Assembly: GCA_964438715.1 (NCBI GenBank)
Contig: CAYTLQ010000032.1
Coordinates: 1-13,420, forward strand
Length of the DNA stretch: 13,420 bases
Direction: 5' to 3'
Origin: CAYTLQ01 sp964438715
GTDB taxonomy: Bacteria; Bacteroidota; Ignavibacteria; Ignavibacteriales; Ignavibacteriaceae
The notes beneath the pieces are model-generated. The model had not been told where the DNA came from and searched no databases. It saw only the letters and a list, made by a program, of their open reading frames with translations. A program made the position numbers and the translations under genes. Shown piece after piece: positions 8,107-13,420 of this stretch (the stretch's first letter is position 1; each line of letters begins with the position of its first letter).

Positions 8107-8113
8107 AAGAAAA

Positions 8114-9037
8114 TCAGAGTATCCTTTGGCCCATACTAGAAGCAACTAATTCGGCAGTGAATTCAGCGCTTTTATTCATTTGGTCGAGTATTGGATTAAC
8201 TTCGGTAACTTCCAGAGAGGACATACAACCACACTCTGCAATAGTTTCCATAAGCAAATGAGCCTCCCTGTAACTTAAGCCTCCGGGTACAGGTGTTCCA
8301 ACGCCGGGTGCAACTGTAGGGTCAACACTGTCCACATCAAAACTAACATGTATATGCCCAATTCGTTCATTAAAATCTTTTAACACTCGTGTTATTATTC
8401 GGTGTATTCCCAATTTATCGACATCATTCATCGTATAAACAGTAATTCCGGATTCTTTTATGTTTAATCTTTCACCGGGGTCAATACTCCTAGCCCCGAT
8501 AACCACAACATTTTTAGGGCTGATTTTTGGAGTGAACCCATAAAATTCGGTAAGTGACTTATGCCCCATTCCGATTGCGGCAGCAAGAGGCATTCCGTGT
8601 ATATTCCCCGATGGAGTAGTTTCTTCGGTATTCATATCGGTATGAGCATCAATCCAAATTACGCCCAATTCGGTATTATTCTGGCGACAGTAAGAACTGA
8701 TCCCCGCAAGAGTTCCAATTGCCATACTATGGTCTCCTCCTAAAACCAACGGGAATTGTCCTTTATTTAATATTTTTTCAATCCGCTTCGCAAGAATTTT
8801 TGATGTTTTTAATATTTCACGAAGATACTTTAGCTTTGGATTTCCCTCTCTCTGATGTTCCATTATTTCTATAGATATGTCACCGTAATCTTCTACCTGA
8901 TACCCAAGCTGTATGAGCTTTTGAGAAATATTTGCATACCGAAGGGCAGATGGACCCATATCAACACCTCGTCGGCCTGAACCTAAATCAACTGGGAAAC
9001 CAATCATGCCAACTTTTTTTGATTGTAATCGCTTCAT
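8114..9037 (-). CDS. rocF: Arginase
   Basis: A 307-residue cytoplasmic enzyme, normal family length, hydrolysing L-arginine to ornithine and urea with a dinuclear manganese centre. All expected metal ligands are visible: His103 in LGGDHS, Asp130, His132 and Asp134 in DAHTD, and Asp234 and Asp236 in SFDVDSVDP. The substrate loop TPSGNIHGMPLAA (141-153) contains catalytic His147, and Glu279 in TEVNP matches the conserved guanidinium-binding Glu. The loop and GVDMGPSALRY (24-34) mark it as a true arginase rather than agmatinase or formimidoylglutamase. The second metal motif has Ser at a place where many arginases have Gly (DVDSVDP against DVDGLDP). The ATG at 9037 has no clear Shine-Dalgarno sequence. 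It follows the antiporter by 51 bases with no terminator between, and the membrane protein follows after 7 bases, so a shared transcript is likely. No ornithine- or urea-using gene is in the window. Confidence 0.95.
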   Translation of the reverse strand: MKRLQSKKVGMIGFPVDLGSGRRGVDMGPSALRYANISQKLIQLGYQVEDYGDISIEIMEHQREGNPKLKYLREILKTSKILAKRIEKILNKGQFPLVLGGDHSMAIGTLAGISSYCRQNNTELGVIWIDAHTDMNTEETTPSGNIHGMPLAAAIGMGHKSLTEFYGFTPKISPKNVVVIGARSIDPGERLNIKESGITVYTMNDVDKLGIHRIITRVLKDFNERIGHIHVSFDVDSVDPTVAPGVGTPVPGGLSYREAHLLMETIAECGCMSSLEVTEVNPILDQMNKSAEFTAELVASSMGQRIL

Positions 9038-9088
9038 AATTAAAATTTTATACTTTGTCTTTTAATCTCAAAAAATACACTACATAAC

Positions 9089-10777
9089 TTATTTTTCAAT
9101 GGCTGTTACCAGATTTAACAGTTTCTTTTCAAAATCAGTTCTTTCAACACAAGAAATTACCTCCTCCAGAGCTGAACCTGCTGAGGCTGTTTTGGCGATA
9201 ACCGATAATGCTTCCAACTGAAAGGCACTGTCTGAAGGATTGGTTAATAAGAGAAAAACAAGATAAGAAGGTTTACCGTCAAATGCTCTGAAATCTACCC
9301 CTGACGGAACAAACGCCGCAGAAATAAAAGGATACTTTATATCTATCTTAGCATGGGGTACTGCTACACCGTTAGTAAGCCCGGTGGACATTTCGGTTTC
9401 CCTTTTGATTACTTCCGAAAAAATTAATGATGAGGGTAATCCTGTCTTTTTTGATGCATGGTTTGCAAGTTCTTTAATTACCTGCTCATAAGTATTGGCA
9501 TTAGAAATTATTGTTCCACCTTTCCCCAGTAAACTACTGACTGTGCGGTAGATCTGCTTTCTGGTCAAAATATTGTTCATAAGATACGGAGCAAGGATCG
9601 AGGTAAGTAATGCCTGTAACGCAATTGCAACAAAAATTCTTTCGTCAATAAGCTTAAATTGAAGTGCCGTAACCCCAAGAATTATTTCCATTGCTCCATA
9701 GGAATTCATTCCTATTGCTATAACCATTGCCTTATCCATCGTAAAACCAGAGAGGCGTGCACCGAGAAGACTGCCGGTAAACTTTGTAGAAACAGATATC
9801 AAAAGCAAGGTAAGTAAGGTTATTACATCAAAATTTGCGATAAAATTAACTCTAAGACCTATTGATACGAAAAATAATGGTGCAAAAATATTCGTAACAA
9901 ACTGCTGTAATACCTCTCTTGTCTCTTCTTTTAACGAAGGTGCATCACCGATCGCAATTCCCATTATAAATGCACCAAATATGGCATGGACACCAATAAA
10001 TTCAGTAAATGCCGCGGCTAGAAACCCGGCAATAAAAACGAAATTCAGTACTCCACCCGGAAAAATGAGCTTCGTTTGTATATGAGGAAGAATTATATGT
10101 ATAAGTTTACGCAGTAGAATTAAAGTAACAAGTGTAAATACTATTACAAGTATGACTTTCTCAAATATATTAAATCCACTTTCCGCTGAGCCGGCAAAAC
10201 CAAGAATAAGAGAGAAAATCAGCCACCCTGCTAAATCAATAAACATCGCTGAAGCCACTATTGTCAACCCGATATCAGTATTGAGGATTTTCAGTTCCAT
10301 AAGACTTCTTATAACCACCGGTAGTGCGGTAATTGCCAATACAGTGCCCATATAAACCCCAAAAATTATATTGGGCTTTTCAACTCCAAGAAGCCATGGG
10401 AAGTAAATAATAAGCGTGCTACCAAGAATAAAAGGGAAAACAAATGAAAAGAATGATGTTACTACCGCTGTTTTTCTCTGTCTTACAAGTACCGAGAGAT
10501 CAATTTCAAGGCCTGTAACAATTAAGAGCATTATAATGCCCAATACTGTTAGTCCCTCTAAGGCAATAGTTACAAGCGAGCTTCTAAATAGTAATTGGAA
10601 ATAATCGGGGAAATAATAACCCAAAATCCCCGGACCCAAAATAATACCAGCTATTAACTCACCAATAATAACAGGTTGCCGGAATTTTCTGACTATTTCT
10701 ACAAAAAACCGTGCTGTGAACAGCATTGCTGCAATCGCTAATAAAAATACAACCGTATCATGAGCCGTCAATCTCAA
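9089..10777 (-). CDS. CPA2-family cation:proton antiporter with C-terminal PTS EIIA-like domain
   Basis: A 562-residue inner-membrane protein. Residues about 8-405 are a Na+/H+ exchanger (CPA2) domain of roughly 12-13 helices, with QPVIIGELIAGIILGPG (34-50), VTGLEIDL (87-94) and the interrupted-helix region LAITALPVVIRSL (147-159). The ion-site helix reads ASAMFIDLAG: Asp181 is present, but the residue before it, usually Asp, Asn or Gln, is Ile180. Residues about 420-562 are a fructose/Ntr-type EIIA domain; GVAVPHAK places the phosphorylatable His at 475. The likely role is cytoplasmic pH or Na+/K+ balance, with activity possibly tuned by PTS phosphorylation; the exchanged ion is unknown. It starts with TTG at 10777, overlapping the stress-protein stop as TTGA; AAGGAG lies 8 bases upstream, which supports this start over the first in-frame ATG (codon 18), which would cut into helix 1. 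Confidence 0.93.
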   Translation of the reverse strand: MRLTAHDTVVFLLAIAAMLFTARFFVEIVRKFRQPVIIGELIAGIILGPGILGYYFPDYFQLLFRSSLVTIALEGLTVLGIIMLLIVTGLEIDLSVLVRQRKTAVVTSFFSFVFPFILGSTLIIYFPWLLGVEKPNIIFGVYMGTVLAITALPVVIRSLMELKILNTDIGLTIVASAMFIDLAGWLIFSLILGFAGSAESGFNIFEKVILVIVFTLVTLILLRKLIHIILPHIQTKLIFPGGVLNFVFIAGFLAAAFTEFIGVHAIFGAFIMGIAIGDAPSLKEETREVLQQFVTNIFAPLFFVSIGLRVNFIANFDVITLLTLLLISVSTKFTGSLLGARLSGFTMDKAMVIAIGMNSYGAMEIILGVTALQFKLIDERIFVAIALQALLTSILAPYLMNNILTRKQIYRTVSSLLGKGGTIISNANTYEQVIKELANHASKKTGLPSSLIFSEVIKRETEMSTGLTNGVAVPHAKIDIKYPFISAAFVPSGVDFRAFDGKPSYLVFLLLTNPSDSAFQLEALSVIAKTASAGSALEEVISCVERTDFEKKLLNLVTAIEK

Positions 10778-11625
10778 TGGGAAGGCTCCTTAAGCAACAG
10801 TAATGAGCAGGGCAACTCCTTAAACAAATATTCCTGATCATGTTGAAAAATCCTGTCTATAAGTCGTAACTTTTTCTCAGGAGCAGCAATAACATATAGA
10901 TTTACCGAACTGTTTTTAACATGCTCATAAGCCTCAAAGCCCTGCTTCCCAAAAAGACATACTTTTTTTATGGCAGTACCACTGAGATTCAACTCCCGTA
11001 TAAGTAAATCGAGTTTTAGTTTCTCATCTTTTTGCCATTGTTGCCGAACGGATTCCGTTTCAGCAACTGAACCGGTTTCGTGAATACTTATTGAAAGTCC
11101 GGGGGCGGAGATTTCCCGTATTAATATAATTTCATTGGTGCCGAGAATTTTTGAAAGATCGTATGCATATCTTATTACATTTGTTCCTTCAGGAGAATAA
11201 TCAACATTAACAGCCATGATATCATATCTCGGATTTTCAAGCATTTCAGGTGTTAAGATGAGCAATGAACAGGGAGCGTCGCGCATAATAGTGCGTGCAA
11301 TTGAACCAACATAGTACTTTAAAAGATCTTCCTTTTCCAATGCGCCAAGAATAAGGAGCCCAATGGACATTTTTCGGGTATATGTTGTTAATAATTTGGC
11401 GACATCACCTCGCAAACATGTAACATCAGACACTAATTGTTCAACCCCCATCTCCTTAATAAGAAGCACAATTTCTTTTTGAGACTCCTCAGGCTCTGAA
11501 GAAATGTTTATCAGGTACAACTGCCCTTGCATTTTTTTTGAAATGTTCACTGCTTCCCGAAGAAGCAATTTACCGGTGGGAGAAAATGTTACCGCCACCG
11601 CAATTTTAAGATTCGTTAATAACAT
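10774..11625 (-). CDS. Universal stress protein, tandem UspA domains
   Basis: A 283-residue cytoplasmic protein with two UspA folds, about residues 5-126 and 134-279. Domain 1 begins KIAVAVTFSPTG and ends with GALEKEDLLKYYVGSIARTIMRDAPCSLLIL (94-124); domain 2 has VNVDYSPEG (139-147) and ends ELPCSLLLL. The ATP-binding pattern G-x2-G-x9-G-S is only partly kept: Gly94 and Gly107-Ser108 remain, but the middle Gly is Glu97, and domain 2 is more degenerate, so ATP binding is doubtful. I chose ATG at 11625 because GGAG sits 5 bases upstream and the protein then begins like other Usp proteins; an in-frame TTG at 11682 would add 19 residues of unlikely sequence. It overlaps the antiporter start by 4 bases, a strong sign of translational coupling. 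Usp proteins commonly adjoin CPA2 antiporters and are thought to modulate them. Confidence 0.9.
   Translation of the reverse strand: MLLTNLKIAVAVTFSPTGKLLLREAVNISKKMQGQLYLINISSEPEESQKEIVLLIKEMGVEQLVSDVTCLRGDVAKLLTTYTRKMSIGLLILGALEKEDLLKYYVGSIARTIMRDAPCSLLILTPEMLENPRYDIMAVNVDYSPEGTNVIRYAYDLSKILGTNEIILIREISAPGLSISIHETGSVAETESVRQQWQKDEKLKLDLLIRELNLSGTAIKKVCLFGKQGFEAYEHVKNSSVNLYVIAAPEKKLRLIDRIFQHDQEYLFKELPCSLLLLKEPSH
10782..10791 (-). promoter_or_regulatory. Ribosome binding site deciding the antiporter TTG start
   Basis: AAGGAG (complement of 10786-10791) stands 8 bases before the TTG at 10777 and lies within the last codons of the stress-protein gene. It is one of the strongest Shine-Dalgarno matches in the window and supports a non-ATG start coupled to translation of the upstream gene. 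Confidence 0.7.
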
Positions 11626-11741
11626 AGGATCTCCGGAAGGAAAATTGGGCTTAATCTTCTGCCGCTTCTGCCAGTATAACAAAGGCAGTACTGAAGAATT
11701 TTTTGGTCGTTGTTTTCAATCAAGGTTTGTATTTCTGAAAT

Positions 11742-11771
11742 TTTATATAACAAGAACTTTCTTATAAACAA
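11742..11771 (-). promoter_or_regulatory. Candidate promoter of the stress-protein/antiporter operon
   Basis: On the minus strand TTGTTT (complement of 11766-11771) and TATAAA (complement of 11742-11747) are 18 bases apart, a fair sigma-70-like match. The spacer contains the TTTCTT/AAGAAA inverted repeat, which could be an operator. Transcription from here would give a leader of about 110 bases before the ATG at 11625. FCB-group promoters can differ from this consensus, so confidence is low. Confidence 0.35.
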
Positions 11772-11852
11772 GAAATATCAGGTAGTACCGATTTTACCGA
11801 AACAAAACTTATCGGGATAGTGTTACCGAAAGATTAATTACATAAGACTTCA

Positions 11853-11881
11853 TTGATAATCTACAAAAAAATGCTTAATTT
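11853..11881 (+). promoter_or_regulatory. Candidate promoter of citrate synthase
   Basis: TTGATA (11853-11858) and TAATTT (11876-11881) are separated by 17 bases, a sigma-70-like arrangement about 55 bases before the citrate synthase ATG. The spacer is A-rich. TAAGAT at 11890-11895 is an alternative -10 box without a good -35 partner. Confidence 0.35.
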
Positions 11882-11936
11882 TCATCAAATAAGATTCCTG
11901 TACACAAACTACTAAAACTTAAGAATGTAGGTTTCT

Positions 11937-13211
11937 ATGGAAAAAGCCAAACTCATCCTCCAAGGAAAAGAATACGAACTTCCCGTTATCGTTGGTACTG
12001 AGGGCGAAATCGGTATCGATATACAATCTCTGAGAAACCAGAGCGGAGCAATCACATTTGACCCGGGTTACGGAAACACCGGTTCATGCAAAAGCAGCAT
12101 TACATTTATTGACGGCGAAAAAGGTATATTACATTATCGGGGAATTCCGATAGAAGAACTCGCTGAAAAATCAAATTTCATTGAAGTCAGTTACCTTCTC
12201 GTTTTCGGACATCTTCCTAATAAGGAAGAATACGCAAAATTTAAGTACGATCTTACGCATCATAGTCTTATTCATGAGGATATGAAAAAGATGTTTGAAG
12301 GATACCCGCCAACTGCTCATCCTATGGGTGTTCTCTCCTCAATGATTGCATCTCTTTCTGCATTCTATCCGGAAAGCGATCTTGAAACCGATATTAAGCT
12401 GAACATAATTCGTCTTATCGCGAAAATTAAAACTATAGCCGCATTTGCTTACAAGAAATCGCTTGGTCAGCCATACATTTACCCGCGTAACGATTTAAGT
12501 TATACCGGCGATTTACTTCACATGATGTTTGGTGTTCCCTCCGAAGCCTACGAAGTGAATCCGGTAGTTGAAGATGCTTTGGATAAACTGCTGATTTTAC
12601 ATGCCGATCACGAACAAAACTGCAGTACATCCACAGTTAGAATGTCAGGAAGTAGTCATGCTAACTTATTTGCAACCATATCTACAGGCGTCGGCGCACT
12701 TTGGGGACCATTACACGGCGGTGCAAATCAGGAAGTTATTGAAATGCTCGAAGTTATCCGACAGGATAATCGTGATTATAAAAAATATGTAAACATGGCA
12801 AAAGATAAGAATTCCGGATTTAAGCTCATGGGATTTGGCCACCGCGTTTACAAGAACTTTGACCCACGGGCAAAAATTCTGAAAGCGGCTTGTGACCGTG
12901 TACTTAATGAACTCGGTATTAATGACCCACTTCTGGAGATTGCTAAAAATCTCGAGCAGGTTGCGCTTGAAGACTCGTATTTTATTGAACGCAAATTATA
13001 TCCGAATGTTGATTTTTACAGCGGTATAATCTACAAAGCTATCGGCATCCCTGTTAATATGTTTACCGTTATGTTTGCTCTTGGCAGGCTTCCCGGCTGG
13101 TTGGCTCAATGGAAAGAAATGCGGGAAGATCCGGGACTTCGTATTTACCGTCCCCGCCAGATTTATGTAGGTAAAGTTAATCAGAAATACATCCCAATAG
13201 ACGAACGCTGA
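11937..13211 (+). CDS. gltA: Citrate synthase (type I/II hexameric, GltA-like)
   Basis: A 424-residue cytoplasmic enzyme condensing acetyl-CoA and oxaloacetate to citrate at the entry of the TCA cycle. The length and sequence match the E. coli GltA-type rather than the shorter archaeal/Gram-positive type: an N-terminal beta domain (1-50) with FDPGYGNTGSCKSSITFIDGEKG-like sequence, then LHADHEQNCSTSTVR (221-235, substrate His222/His225), GPLHGGAN (257-264, catalytic His260), GFGHRVYKNFDPRA (299-312, His302) and YPNVDFYSG (355-363, catalytic Asp359). All three catalytic residues are in place. C-terminal RPRQIYVG (405-412) is typical of the group. The ATG at 11937 is preceded by only a weak AGG. 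It is monocistronic, with its own upstream region and terminator. NADH inhibition, known in some GltA-type enzymes, cannot be judged from the sequence. Confidence 0.97.
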   Translation: MEKAKLILQGKEYELPVIVGTEGEIGIDIQSLRNQSGAITFDPGYGNTGSCKSSITFIDGEKGILHYRGIPIEELAEKSNFIEVSYLLVFGHLPNKEEYAKFKYDLTHHSLIHEDMKKMFEGYPPTAHPMGVLSSMIASLSAFYPESDLETDIKLNIIRLIAKIKTIAAFAYKKSLGQPYIYPRNDLSYTGDLLHMMFGVPSEAYEVNPVVEDALDKLLILHADHEQNCSTSTVRMSGSSHANLFATISTGVGALWGPLHGGANQEVIEMLEVIRQDNRDYKKYVNMAKDKNSGFKLMGFGHRVYKNFDPRAKILKAACDRVLNELGINDPLLEIAKNLEQVALEDSYFIERKLYPNVDFYSGIIYKAIGIPVNMFTVMFALGRLPGWLAQWKEMREDPGLRIYRPRQIYVGKVNQKYIPIDER

Positions 13212-13420
13212 TTTTCATTCTCATTTAATGCCTGCCCGTTGAAAAACCGGCAGGCATTTTTTTCATTATTTCCATAAAAAACTAATCTCCGAAAAAAATC
13301 TTCATTGTTTTTGTAAAATTTATCTTCTTCCCTCAACAAAATTATTTCTCCGGAATTTTTATCTGGCTTTTGAGATATTCCTTCATTTTTCAATAAACTC
13401 AATAAAAACTCATTACTATT
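13181..13420 (-). CDS. Possible 3' end of a gene entering from the right edge (doubtful)
   Basis: On the minus strand a frame is open from the right edge for 79 codons to a stop at 13181-13183. Its first 45 or so residues are protein-like (for example KNEGISQKPDKNSGEIILL), but it then runs through the gltA terminator and overlaps the last 31 bases of gltA antisense, where composition becomes unconvincing. No family is recognised. It could be the tail of a convergent gene, or chance openness in AT-rich DNA. If not coding, 13264-13420 holds nothing else I can identify. Confidence 0.2.
   Translation of the reverse strand, partial: NSNEFLLSLLKNEGISQKPDKNSGEIILLREEDKFYKNNEDFFRRLVFYGNNEKNACRFFNGQALNENENQRSSIGMYF
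13227..13263 (+). terminator. Intrinsic terminator of citrate synthase
   Basis: A strong hairpin pairs AATGCCTGCC (13227-13236) with GGCAGGCATT (13249-13258); after a single C-C mismatch, GTT pairs with AAC around a GAAA loop. A run of seven T (13257-13263) follows. It begins 16 bases after the gltA stop and acts on the plus strand only. Confidence 0.92.

Larger units (their letters stand above)
11626..11936. promoter_or_regulatory. Divergent regulatory region between the stress-protein operon and citrate synthase
   Basis: This 311-base region drives both directions. It holds a 9-base tandem repeat CTTCTGCCG (from 11656 and 11665), an inverted pair CTGCC/GGCAG (11668-11672, 11684-11688) that would form a hairpin in the stress-gene leader, and an inverted pair TTTCTT/AAGAAA (11758-11763, 11770-11775). 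ACAAGAA occurs twice 18 bases apart (11750, 11768). A TACCG motif occurs three times (11786, 11795, 11824), twice as TTACCGAAA, and GGTAGTACC at 11781-11789 is palindromic. No gene is supported here. The regulator, if any, is unknown. Confidence 0.55.

Noticed and set aside
7594..8145. Longer form of the small membrane protein starting at TTG 8145
   Set aside because: It would overlap arginase by 32 bases and add residues without membrane character; ATG 8106 is 7 bases after the arginase stop.
10774..11682. Longer form of the stress protein starting at TTG 11682
   Set aside because: The added 19 residues are unlike Usp proteins, and ATG 11625 has GGAG at good spacing.
1..13420. CRISPR arrays, insertion sequences, tRNA or rRNA genes, phage genes
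   Set aside because: No spaced direct-repeat arrays, transposase-like frames, terminal inverted repeats or RNA-gene signatures were found; coding is continuous and ordinary.

Overview
The window is AT-rich, densely coded bacterial chromosome with nine well-supported protein genes, one partial gene (uvrA) and no RNA genes, mobile elements or CRISPR arrays that I can see. The secreted proteins have short signal peptides ending in Ala-Gln, there is a paired periplasmic M16 peptidase system with a LolA-like tail, and ribosome binding sites are uneven (clear GGAG sites before two or three genes, none before others). Together these suggest a Gram-negative member of the Bacteroidota/Ignavibacteriota (FCB) group. 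That placement is inference from gene style, not from a marker gene.

Layout. (1) Positions 3-3246, plus strand: the C-terminal 542 residues of a UvrA ATPase, then an AEC-family transporter, then a YigZ/IMPACT-family protein. The gaps are 20 and 11 bases, so this looks like one transcript. (2) Positions 3264-3875, minus strand: a YihX-like HAD phosphatase convergent with the first group. (3) Positions 3982-7394, minus strand: two adjacent M16 (insulinase-type) peptidase genes, closed by an intrinsic terminator at 3895-3935. (4) Positions 7594-11625, minus strand: a tandem-domain universal stress protein, a CPA2 cation:proton antiporter with a C-terminal PTS EIIA-like domain, an arginase and a small six-helix membrane protein. 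The first pair overlaps and the last pair is 7 bases apart. (5) Positions 11937-13211, plus strand: hexameric-type citrate synthase with its own terminator, divergent from the stress-protein/antiporter operon across a 311-base intergenic region that carries repeats and candidate promoters. The right edge may hold the end of another minus-strand gene, but this is uncertain.

How they work together. The peptidase pair has complementary defects. The upstream gene has the zinc site but lacks the substrate-gripping Arg/Tyr pair; the downstream gene has Arg/Tyr but no zinc site. This is the pattern of an obligate M16B heterodimer. The stress-protein/antiporter/arginase cluster joins ion or pH homeostasis, a possible phosphotransferase input and arginine breakdown in one probable transcription unit. 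The remaining genes are housekeeping (DNA repair, TCA cycle) or general metabolism. I see no wholly unknown system here. The most notable items are the antiporter-EIIA fusion with an atypical ion-site motif and the split-active-site peptidase pair.
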